Assembly (NCBI GenBank): GCA_030280995.1
Contig: JASXTE010000012.1
Coordinates: 8,593,001 to 8,657,000, forward strand
Length of the DNA stretch: 64,000 nucleotides
Reading direction: 5' to 3'
Source: Hemileia vastatrix
Taxonomy: Eukaryota > Basidiomycota > Pucciniomycetes > Pucciniales > Zaghouaniaceae
Below are positions 1 to 9,009 of this stretch, piece by piece (within the stretch, counting starts at the first letter, position 1; the number at the start of each line of letters is the position of its first letter). Made by a program: the position numbers and the translations under genes. A model generated the notes under the pieces. That model had not been told where the DNA came from and did no database searches. It saw only the letters and a program-made list of their open reading frames with translations.

Positions 1-72
1 ATGACACATATATATTGTTTCTTCTGGGATCCCATTGAAGAATGCTGATTTGGTGTCCATTTTCTGGAAATA

Positions 73-312
73 TTATTTTTCTGAAACAGTAAGGGCAAGA
101 AGCACATGCAAGGTGGTCAGTCTTCCTGTGGGTGAAAAAGTCTCAGTGTAATCAATTCCAAATTTTTTGGGGAACCCTTGTTCACACAGGTGTGCTTTGA
201 ATCTACTGATTTTGTTGTTGTGGTTGAGTTTTATTTTGAAAACCCAGATGCTACCAATTTGGAGTGCATCGTAAGGGCACTTGATAGTTTCCCAGACCCC
301 TTTCTTGTCCAA
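73..312 (-). pseudogene. copia-0 reverse transcriptase, N-terminal fragment
   Basis: A 79-residue piece with KGVWETI, WVFKIK, FKAHLCEQGF and YTETFSPTGRLTTLHVLLAL. It matches the first RT block of copia elements (compare KARLCVQGF...YAPTGRLNTLRFLLGL in copia-2). The catalytic HVDD/YVDD block would lie left of position 73 or outside the window. Confidence 0.8.
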
Positions 313-1089
313 AGATTCAAGGCCAACACCAATGGAATGTTTCCAATTATTGCTGATGTCTCCCTTTAATTCCTCTTTTTAACTGGTAGGTGTGAACTAT
401 GTTTCTGATATTGGGATGTATTCTTAATGAGAATTTTTGTTGTTTTGTGGCTCTTGATCATTAGTGTGGGTTCTGGCTTGTCCACTTCTTGTGTGTCCAC
501 CTTGGATGATGTTGGATGGTTTGACATAAGATGATATATTCTGCGGGGAAACACCATTGGTCAAGCAATATTCCCAGAATATGGAAGAAAACCTCTCATT
601 ATTGGTGTCAGGTAATCCAGGCTCTTTGGACTCTCATGCTGATTCATCCTCATTGGACTCATTTTTAAAGTCAGTGTAGTGATCACTGAGGCTGTCTTGT
701 AGAGAAAGAGTGAGTTATTTGGGTTCCTTTTCAACAAAAAAAATTTCTTATGTGATTTTGGGCTTTGTTGTTTAAGAGAAGGGATAAATTTTTTCATGGA
801 ATAAAACATTATGCAAGTAAAATGGCTTATTGGTCTCTAGGTTTAATAACTGGTAAGAACGATGTTCCTCATGAAACCCCAGCAGACATGCTTTAATAGC
901 ATTACTGCTAAATTTTCCAGAGAAAAGCTTCTTATCAATTAGTGTGTATTACAAGAAACCAAAAGTCCTGAGTTTTTGAATCTTTGTTTTGATGTCAAAT
1001 AATCTTTTATATGGTGATAAAAAATTTGGGTTTGATTTTTTTGAAACATGGTTTTAAATGAACACTGAAGTCTTTATCTCTTCTCCCTA

Positions 1090-1260
1090 CAGATTCTCTG
1101 GCATATTAGCCTTAAAAATCATGGCCTTAGCCATTTCAATGGAGGTCCAATTACTTCTCTCACTAATAGGGTTTTGCTGAGGGGTGTAAGGAGATGTCAC
1201 TGTAATTTTGAAACCTTTGGTCTGAGAAAGGTCTCTGATTTTCTTATTGATGAATTATCC
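1090..1260 (-). pseudogene. copia-0 integrase fragment
   Basis: Minus-strand translation gives SPYTPQQNPISER followed by a degraded helix ending AKAMIFKANMP. This is the part of a copia integrase core that carries the catalytic Glu (compare APYSPQQNPIAERGNRS in copia-2). Stops occur on both sides. Confidence 0.7.
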
Positions 1261-1897
1261 AACTCCAATGCATACTAAGTTCAAGAGCTTATTTTTTTTA
1301 AGATTTTCAGAATATTTCTTAAATTGCCCAAATTTTTCATATGCTTCAGAATTATTTTTAAGTAAATACACAAATTTTTGAGAAGAGTATGTGTCTGTTA
1401 ATTTAAAATAATATTCATTCCCTTATATTGTCTTCACCAATCTCCTGCTCAAATCACAATGCACAAACTGTAGTGTTCTGACAGCATTAGGAAAATTCCC
1501 TGAGAAAGGGAGTTTGTGAAGCTTCACTTTGACACAGTGTTTGAAAAAGATAGGGTCACTTTTTACTTCAAAATGGAAGTTTAAATGACATTGGTTGCAT
1601 GTATCTGATAGAGATTTGAGCCATGAATGAGTGTGCCTGATAAGACTTGTGTGCCCTTATTTTTGATAATAATGGATCCTTCAGGCTCAGAACTTATGTG
1701 GAAACCTCCTTTAACAAAGGGGGCAAGTGAATGAGATTGAAATTGATTTTTGGTATGTGCAGGAAATTGGATAGCTTCACTCCCTCATTGTCATTATTGA
1801 ACAGGTGAACAGAACCAATTCCAGCAGCGTAAATCATTTCTCCATTCCCAACAGGAATGGGTATTTTTTCCTTGCTTTATGAGAAGAAGATGTTGCT

Positions 1898-2812
1898 TCA
1901 AGAAAACATATGTGAGGATGTGCCTGAGTCAAAGATGAATTTGGGAGGATGAGGAGATTTTTTTATGACTGCTGAATACAGGTGTAGGATTTCATGTGAG
2001 AAATCAGAAACTTCAGTGCTTTTTGACTCAGTCTCTGACTTTGGTTTAAAATTAGGGTGAAGTTCAGGGTGGAGTGCCCAACATTGGTCCTCAGAATGAG
2101 GACATTTTTTGTTATGTTTTCCATTAGTGAAATACTTGTGCTTTTTAGACTGATTGTTCTTTGCCTTCTTGGGCATGATGAAAGTGGTTTTGTTTGAGTC
2201 TAATTGGTTGGCAATGAGTGAATTTTTTTTGATAGTGACATCCACAGTAAGTGGTTTTCCTGTGTCTTCTGACGTATTGATGATCATAACTTGGTGCATT
2301 TCAAGTGAATCAGGAAGTTTATTGAGGATGAAGTAGGGATAGTGTTGGTCTTTGAATTTTCGACCAATCAGGGCGAGTTGATTTATGGAAGATTGGAACT
2401 CTGTAATAAAAACTTGCATGTTTCCTTCTGTGCATTTGAGGGCAGAGAATCTGGGGTAGGCGGCAGCCATGTTTGTGGGACCACTTGCTGAAAATCTGTC
2501 AGCTAGCTTCTTCCATAAGCCCATTGGATTTGACCTCTCTGTTTCATCAACAAGAGAGTTTAGATTGGTGTTGTCCAATTTTTGTACATTACTGTTAGCA
2601 GCTTGGCAGAATTTTGCTAAATAGTTGACTTTGGCTTCACCTTTGCTAGGGATGGTAACTTTTCCTTCTACAAGTTTGTCAAGTTTGCACTGTGAGAGAT
2701 AAAATATCATTTTGTGACACCATGTGAGGTAGTTTGATGTATTCAAGATGGGAATGTCCTGTAACAACTGGCTGGAGTGATTTGTGGATTCCATGTTGCC
2801 TGGTTGAGTCAA
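1898..2812 (-). CDS. copia-0 Gag polyprotein with protease start, 304 aa
   Basis: Copia-type capsid protein (UBN2/gag-pre type) that would package element RNA in the cytoplasm. Visible features are the N-terminal motif SNYLTWCHKMIFYL (about residues 26-39), a helical capsid region, and near residue 230 a variant zinc-binding stretch GKHNKKCPHSEDQCWALHPE. The frame ends in the protease signature FDSGTSSHMFS, where DSGTSSH holds the aspartyl-protease Asp, and then stops. Against copia-2 the first zinc ligand Cys is Phe here. The start ATG at 2812 gives MTQPGNMESTNHSS. Integrase and RT follow downstream only as fragments, so this is the 5' remnant of a once continuous gag-pol frame. Confidence 0.8.
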   Translation of the reverse strand: MTQPGNMESTNHSSQLLQDIPILNTSNYLTWCHKMIFYLSQCKLDKLVEGKVTIPSKGEAKVNYLAKFCQAANSNVQKLDNTNLNSLVDETERSNPMGLWKKLADRFSASGPTNMAAAYPRFSALKCTEGNMQVFITEFQSSINQLALIGRKFKDQHYPYFILNKLPDSLEMHQVMIINTSEDTGKPLTVDVTIKKNSLIANQLDSNKTTFIMPKKAKNNQSKKHKYFTNGKHNKKCPHSEDQCWALHPELHPNFKPKSETESKSTEVSDFSHEILHLYSAVIKKSPHPPKFIFDSGTSSHMFS

Positions 2813-2999
2813 TTCAGACTGTTAATCTATTGGACTTTAAAAATAAACATGTTGATTTTTGATAAGTTACAAAAATCAGTCAATAGTAACTGGCGCAATT
2901 AGATTGACAACCTTTAAAAATAAATCTGTTGATTTTTGATAAGTTACAAAAATTGGTCAATCGTAGTTGGTGCTATTAGACTGCCAACCTAGACACAAT

Positions 3000-3554
3000 A
3001 GGGCAAGATGGTTTATGTGGTTAGATCATTGCCTGGATGGCCACTAGTCACTCGCCTTGACTTTTGTGTTTCAGGTTTGAATCCTTGCTGCCTCACCCCC
3101 TTTTAACCACACCCTCTTTGTCCATGGTTTGCACTCTTGTTTTCATGCTGGTGTCAATGTATTGTTCTCCCAACAATATCTCTATTCTCCCTCAGCAACC
3201 TACAGTGGATGGACACATGCATGAAGGCTGGGGAACCCACCCCACTTTGCCATCCCCCCATTGTCTGGACAATTGTGCCTACTCATTCATCTTGGGTCAG
3301 CTGTGGAATTCCATTCCCCTTACATTCTTGAAAACCCTGATCATAAAACCACAACCCCTTAAGGATTAACCTCCACCCTTCCCCCTATGGCAACCCCATC
3401 TGTGTTCTCAAAGGCACCTGGCTCCCCCTGTTATCCTGTTAATTGCACAGATAACTTACCCACTATTTTCATTACTCCTCACATGTACCTATCCTATTAA
3501 TTTTACAATGCCTTCATGCCCCTAGCTGGGCGAGATTGTAAGAAATTAAAAAAA
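3000..3554 (+). mobile_element. tRNA-derived SINE with A-rich tail and 14-bp target-site duplication
   Basis: The direct repeat AACCTAGACACAAT lies at 2986-2999 and 3555-3568 and brackets the insert. Near the 5' end there is an A-box-like TGGTTTATGTGG (3009-3020) and a B-box-like GGTTTGAATCC (3074-3084), as expected of a tRNA-derived pol III promoter. The body is pyrimidine-rich and the 3' end is A-rich. The uninterrupted V2 unit at 3853 supports a clean insertion into V1. The A-B spacing (65 bp) is longer than in an ordinary tRNA. A shorter diverged relative of the body lies near 23669-23872. The 101-codon frame inside it is incidental. Confidence 0.75.
3009..3084 (+). promoter_or_regulatory. 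Internal pol III promoter boxes of the SINE
   Basis: A box at 3009-3020 fits TRGYNNANNNGG, and B box at 3074-3084 differs from GGTTCGAATCC at one base (C to T). Their position at the head of an A-tailed insert supports tRNA ancestry. The activity of this copy is unknown. Confidence 0.55.
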
Positions 3555-4353
3555 AACCTAGACACAATGGTAATGGAGTGTTGTGAATGATTTGTTTTGA
3601 ACAAAACAGTGATAATGATGATAGTGATTGATTAAAGATAAGAGATGAAATCAATTAAAGTTTTAACAACTAGATACAATGCTATCAGTATCTAACCTTT
3701 AAAAATAAATATGTCAATTTTTGATAAGTTACAAAAATCGGTCAATAGTAGTTGGCGCAATTAGACTGCCAACCTGATGACAAATTTAGGATTGTTAGTG
3801 AGTATATTTGTGAGCAAATGAAAACTAATAATTAAAAGACAATGATAATAATACCTAGATGTGACGGTATCAAAGTGTTGCGAATTATTTGTTGTGAAAA
3901 AAACAGTGATAATGATGATAGTTATTGATTAAAGATAAGAGATGAAATCAATGAGGAAACGGATAAAAAATTGTGACTAGATATAGTTGTATCATTGACA
4001 TTAACCTATCTTATACTATCATATAATGGATGTCACACAACTATCAACTATGCGTCTAGATCTAGATTAATAGTATGTATAACAAGAAGTAGAAGTAGAA
4101 AGTAAGGTTGGCGTTGAGTTAGGAGACATCGGTTTTCAAATTCCCACAACTAGAAATAAATTTAGGGACAATATTAGGACACACCGGCACACTCAACCAA
4201 AAGTGTTAGGTGCACGCCGGTGATGCTATTTTTGTCTGTTTTCAATTCAAATTTTTTCGATGTCTCATACTATGTAACAACATCCCTTAGATATATACAT
4301 AATTCTTACGCTTGGTGTGCAAGTGTGATATTATTACCGAATAGGGAAAAAAA

Positions 4354-4582
4354 TGTTAGGTTTAGATTAGTGAGAACCGCAACTGCGGCCTTTAATGTAT
4401 GTAGACTGTGTGCGCGAGTCCCCTCTCTTCATTCTGACACGGGGTGAAGAGAGCGAGCTTACCATTGGGACTGTGGGATTTGGGTGCACAGGTTAGTAAT
4501 CCTGCAATTATAATTCTGACACGGGGTGAAGAGAGCCAGCTTACCATTGGGGCTGTGGGATTTGGGTGCACAGGGCATTACA
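4354..4582 (+). repeat. copia-1 5' LTR
   Basis: Begins TGTTAGGTTTAGATTAGTGA and ends GGGCATTACA. It carries an internal direct duplication of about 60 bp (the GACACGGGGTGAAGAGAG block appears twice, near 4436 and 4516) that the 3' LTR lacks. The preceding A-run (4347-4353) gives AAAAA as target duplication, matched at 13665-13669. Confidence 0.85.
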
Positions 4583-4600
4583 GGTTATGGGCTTTTAGTA
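4583..4600 (+). promoter_or_regulatory. copia-1 primer-binding site (half-tRNA type)
   Basis: GGTTATGGGC directly after the LTR is complementary to the anticodon arm of initiator tRNA-Met (GCCCATAACC). The same core follows the 5' LTR of copia-2 and copia-3. Priming from an internally cleaved initiator tRNA is known for Drosophila copia. Confidence 0.65.
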
Positions 4601-4791
4601 CATTACCAGTTGCAGACAAAGAACAAGCGAGTAAAGAAAGAAAAATACAAGATATATAAAATTATCACAAGAGTCATCAAGTTGTTTAGATATTATAGAT
4701 AATAGAACCAAGAAATATAAATAATAATAATAAAAAACAGTTTAATTTTTTTCTTCTTCTCTATTTTTTTATCTTCTTTAATAAAATCAAA

Positions 4792-7700
4792 ATGTCATAT
4801 CTTTCTTACTCAAATTGGAGGTCTTGTTACCGTTCATCTGGCCCTACTGCTACATTTTTTTGCTCCTATGGGACTTCTCCTTTCTGCTCTCATCATCAAT
4901 ACAATTCTCATTTCACTACTCCCCCATCTCCACAAAAACTGGCTTTGTTTGACCCCTATGCAACTGATCATATGAGTGGGGATTTATCTATATTTTCTGA
5001 ATTGCAATACTTACCTCAAAAGATTCCTCTTATTGTCAAGGATGATCCTGAATCTCAACAGTTTGTAACAGGAATTGGCTCCATCATCCTGAAAGGCTTT
5101 GATAACTCCAACTTCATCATCAAAAGAGTTTTTTTCTGCCCAACTGCTAGCGGTACCTTAATTTCTGGATCTGCATTATTAAAGTCTGGGGTTTCATTCT
5201 ATGCCAATGCAGCAAATCATTTTGTTCTGAAAAAAGGTGATACTGAATTAGCTAAATCAAAGTTGTCTAGTGGAAACAAGTGGTTTCTCAGAATGTGGTA
5301 TGGTCCTTTTCCTCAATGTAATGCTACCTCTATTTCCTCTTCTCTGTCTTCCAAGCCGTCAGTTCCATTTTTGTCCCTTGACCCCCCAATTCAGCGGCAA
5401 CCTAATTCAACTCGACACCCTGAAAGTGAACTCATGAAGTGGCATCGGATGCTTGGACATGTCAGCTTACAAGTTATGAAAAGGCTTTTTGCTGCTGGTG
5501 TTGCCCTTGGTCTTCCCTCCTCTCTTCCTCCTGGAATTATTGATTGTGAAGAATGTTGTCTTTGCAAGAATGTCCAGAGACACACACTACTTCCAACTGA
5601 ACCTTTGGAAATTATTGTCTCAGATGTTTTGGGTCCCTTTGAAGTGGCAAAATTTAATGAAGCACACTATATTGTTTCCTTTCGAGATGTGAAGACAAGC
5701 TACTCATATTGAACTCATTCAATCAAAAAATGAAGTCCTTGATGCTTTTATACAATTTCATTTAAAAATGGAGCGGTTAACTATTTTCAAACTGAAGATT
5801 CTTTGTTCAGATAATGGTGGAGAATATCTTAATCAAAAGATGCAAAAATATCTATCACAACATGGAATTCAGTGGGAACATTCTATGCCTTATCATTCTG
5901 AACAAAATGGAGTTGCCGAACGCTACAACAGGACTGTTTCTGATATGGGTAGGACAATGCTTTACGACAGTGGTTTGTCAAAGTTCTTTTGGGGTGCGGC
6001 ATTTTTGTGGGCAGCTTATCTTCATAACCGACTTCCCAATTCAGTTTCTATTTCAAAAACTCCCTATGAAGCAATGTTCAAGAGAAAACCTCAACTTGAT
6101 TTGTTACGGACTTTTGGAGAAGTGGCCTTTGTTCATGTTGCAAAATCTCAACGGTTTTATGTGGTTGGGTATGTGGAGGGTGGTAAAGGTTGGCTTTTTT
6201 GGGATCAAACAAACAACAGGCTTATTCAATCTGCTTTTGCTGAATTCCCTTCACGTGCAACAACTCAAAAAGTTTCTTAAAAGCAAAATAACTCTATATC
6301 ACCTGATATTTCAGAAAAACAGCTGCCTCAAGATAAAAGTGATGTGATTCCATCTTCAGAAAATCATGGTCTTCCATTTATAGTGAATTCATTAACTCTT
6401 GGTGATTTTGAACTTGATAAAAGACTACTGGATCAAGATGCTGTTGGAACTGAAATTCAAAATACTTGCTTAGAATTGTTCCCTGATGCACCAAAAACAT
6501 ATAAGCAAGCTATGAAAAGTGAAGACAGTCATCAATGGTCTTTAGCTTGAAAAAATGAACTTGAGAATCTTGCCAGGAAGAAAGTTTGGTCACTTGTTAA
6601 ACCTCCACCTGGCATCAAAGTTCTTGGAGCACGATGGATTTTTTCTATTAAACCAGGACTTTCAGCTGATGACGCTAAGCGTTTCAAGGCACGTTATGTA
6701 GCTCAAGGATTTTTGCAGCAATATGGCCATGATTTTCAAGAAAATTTTGCTCCTACTGCTACCTTTACATATCTACGACTAATTTTTACTCTGGCAGCAA
6801 AGTTTAACTGGTTTGTTCATTCTTTTGATGTGGTTGCAGCTTATTTGAATAGTCCTATTGAAGAGGAAGTTTATGTCCGCCCACCTGAAGGACTTGAAGA
6901 AAACGATGGCACTTTAGTATGCCGGTTGCACAAAGCTCTTTATGGTACAAAGCAAGCAGCAAGATTTTGGTGGAAGTTCATTGCGGAAAAGTTGAAAAAT
7001 TTGGACTATGAAACAAGTCTTTTTGATAATTCTGTCTATATTTTAAAGAAGAATCTGGGTTCATCAGTTATCTGGCTTCATGTGGATGATGGAATTGTGG
7101 CATGTGATTATCATGAAACTTTGAAGAAGTTGGAAAAAGATTTGGCTGGAGTTTTGGAAATTAAGTGGAAGGAAAAGGTGGATCAAATAGTGGGTTTAGA
7201 TGTGGAAAGAGTCAGAGATGGGTTTATTTTGTCTCAAGCTCCTCTTGCTCAGAAGATCAGCAAACTTCATAATCATTCTCAATTGCATACTAAGGCTCCC
7301 CTTCCAAGTAAGTGTAACCTGGTTTCAGCAGATCCATCATCTTCTCCAATCAACCCCCTGGGCTTCCTGTCAATTGTTGGTTCTTTAAGCTACCTGGCCC
7401 AAGGAACTAGGCCAGATATTGCATATGCTGTCAATCTATTAGCATGCTTTGCCAGACACCCATCAGAAGATCATTGGAAAGCTTTGAAACATCTTGTGGC
7501 TTATGTTTCAGCAGCAGCTCATTTCACATTTAAGATATTTCCTTCTCATTCAGATTCAGTCGCAAAAGTTGAAGTCTATGCTGATTCAAGCTGGAGTGGT
7601 CATGAAGGTGATAGAGCTTCTCAAGGCCATATCATATATTTCTGCAGGGTACCTATTAGCTGGAGTGCAAAACTGCAACGGACAGTGGCACTATCTACTT

Positions 7701-8024
7701 CAACAGCAGAATACATGGCTTTTTCATCAGGTGTCAGGACTGGCTTATGGGTCAAGAACTTGCTTGAGGACTTTGTTAACTATCAAGACGCAGTTCATCT
7801 TTATTGTGATAATCAGACAGCAGTGAGAACAGGAAAAGACCAATCATCAAATAAGGATACCAGACATTGAAAGAGGGATTTCTATTTTGTCAACCAGCTA
7901 ATTTTCAACAAAGAAGTACTTCTTACTTGGGTGCCTAGTAGAGATCAAAAGGCAGATTGTATGACAAAGTCATTGGGTGGTTTGAATATTCAACATTGTT
8001 TGTCTTATCTTTCAGTTGGAACTT
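4792..8024 (+). pseudogene. copia-1 pol remnant (PR-IN-RT-RH), gag missing
   Basis: The first frame (4792-5712) begins with about 45 unrelated residues and reaches the protease region almost at once, so capsid and zinc knuckle are absent. The protease DSG is changed to FDPYATDHM. A GAG-preintegrase HHCC block follows (WHRMLGHVS...DCEECCLC). After a frameshift near 5712-5768, integrase continues (CSDNGGEYLNQ, PYHSEQNGVAERYNR), interrupted by stops at 6278 and 6548. The RT/RNase H frame (6713-7870) has KARYVAQGF just upstream, LHVDDGIV as catalytic block, YADSSWSGH and STAEYMAF. A TGA at 7868 replaces the Ser codon found at this place in copia-3. The frame then runs to about 8024 (TWVPSRDQKADCMTKSLGG). 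Closest relative in the window is copia-3. Confidence 0.9.
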
Positions 8025-8141
8025 AGTTTTTATTTTATTTTTCCTTCATATTTATCTTTTTCTTGTATTTTTTTTCTTTCTTTAATTCATAATCTTTTAC
8101 TATTAGGCTATTGGTGGTAGAGGCCTTGTTGCGAGGGGGGG

Positions 8142-8279
8142 TGTTAGGTTTAGATTAGTGAGAACCGCAACTGCAGCCTTTAATGTATGTAGACTGTGTG
8201 CGCGAGTCCCCTCTCTTCATTCTGACACGGGGTGAAGAGAGCGAGCTTACCATTGGGGCTGTGGGATTCGGGTGCACAG
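8142..8279 (+). repeat. copia-1 3' LTR, first part (interrupted by copia-2)
   Basis: Starts TGTTAGGTTTAGATTAGTGA after a purine tract (GCGAGGGGGGG, 8131-8141) and matches the 5' LTR up to GGGTGCACAG. The remaining GGCATTACA lies at 13656-13664 beyond copia-2. It is followed by AAAAA, the copia-1 target duplication. Confidence 0.9.
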
Positions 8280-8899
8280 TGTTGAGATTACACTCCTGAA
8301 TAGAATAGATTCTACATTTATCTACATATACATATATATATATATATATATATCTATTTACATACTACTTTTAACCTAACTTGATGATATTACGTAGAGC
8401 ATATATGGATGAGGAAATCCCTGCCCGTTTCCTCATCCATTTTCTTTGTCTTTTATCTTATTTAATTATTATTAATTCTTTACTTATCTTTCTCTCATCC
8501 CGTTCCAAGTCCTCTGTCCATTTCCATCTGTCCCGTGTCCGTGTCCCTCATTGTGTCCTAAAGCCTAACTTGCCTGGTGACCAATCTTATCAGGTAACTT
8601 GTACGTATGCTCTACAACAGCAATAGCTCCTTATCCATTTTCTTTGTCTTTTATCTTATTTAATTATTATTAATTCTTTACTTATCTTTCTCTCATCCTG
8701 TTCCAAGTCCTCTGTCCATTTCCATCTGTCCCCGTGTCCGTGTCCCTCATTGTGTCCTAAAGCCTAACTTGCCTGGTGACCAATCTTATCAGGTAACTTT
8801 CCTCTGTCCATTTCCATCTGTCCCCGTGTCCGTGTCCCTCATTGTGTCCTAAAGCCTAACTTGCTTGGTGACCAATCTTATCAGTGTCCAATCGTAACA
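8280..8899 (+). repeat. copia-2 5' LTR with internal tandem repeats
   Basis: Contains a TA microsatellite (about 8332-8352). A block of about 190 bp containing CTCATTGTGTCCTAAAGCCT appears two and a half times, the last copy short. The matching 3' LTR has the same internal structure, so the duplication predates this insertion. Short frames inside it (for example from 8381) are not genes. Confidence 0.9.
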
Positions 8900-8925
8900 G
8901 GGTTATGGGCCCAGCGTCCCTGCAT
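8900..8925 (+). promoter_or_regulatory. copia-2 primer-binding site, initiator tRNA-Met half-tRNA type
   Basis: GGGTTATGGGCCCAGC at 8900-8915 is exactly complementary to the conserved anticodon arm of eukaryotic initiator tRNA-Met (GCTGGGCCCATAACCC). This points to priming by an internal cut of that tRNA, not by its 3' CCA end. Confidence 0.75.
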
Positions 8926-9009
8926 CCTTAAACAAAGCTGGAAGTACCCGACACACCTCTGTCTTTTGGGGAATCCCCTGATCCTGACTCATCTTCCATC
9001 TATACCACC

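Larger units (their letters stand above)
1..2812 (-). mobile_element. copia-0: decayed Ty1/copia retrotransposon, left-truncated by the window
   Basis: On the minus strand the order is gag (2812-1898) ending in a protease start, scraps of integrase near 1260-1090, and a reverse-transcriptase start at 312-73. This is the copia order gag-PR-IN-RT. The stretch 313-1897 has no long open frame, but copia pieces can be read through stops. The 3' half and 3' LTR lie beyond the left edge. No 5' LTR is obvious upstream of 2812, because a repeat array begins at once. The element is dead: only the gag frame is long. Confidence 0.85.
2831..3954. repeat. Two-part repeat array (units U and V), interrupted by a SINE
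   Basis: Unit U (about 80 bp, core GATAAGTTACAAAAAT) occurs at about 2831-2910, 2911-2987 and 3694-3775. Unit V (about 98 bp, core AACAGTGATAATGATGATAG) occurs at about 3557-3655 and 3853-3951. Order: U1 U2 [SINE] V1 spacer U3 spacer V2. Copies differ by a few bases each. No coding content is seen. It adjoins the gag start of copia-0, so it could be leader or LTR sequence of that element. Confidence 0.75.

Noticed and set aside
2999..3095. A true tRNA gene
   Set aside because: A and B boxes are present, but they are 65 bp apart, no cloverleaf could be drawn, and the unit has an A tail and target duplications. It fits a SINE better.
3064..3369. 101-codon plus-strand frame
   Set aside because: Lies wholly within the SINE body and overlaps another frame of similar length; no protein features.
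8381..8626. 81-codon frame beginning MMILRRAYMDEEIPARF, and its twin at 13131
   Set aside because: Both lie in the two copia-2 LTRs and differ through a one-base indel; LTR sequence, not a gene.
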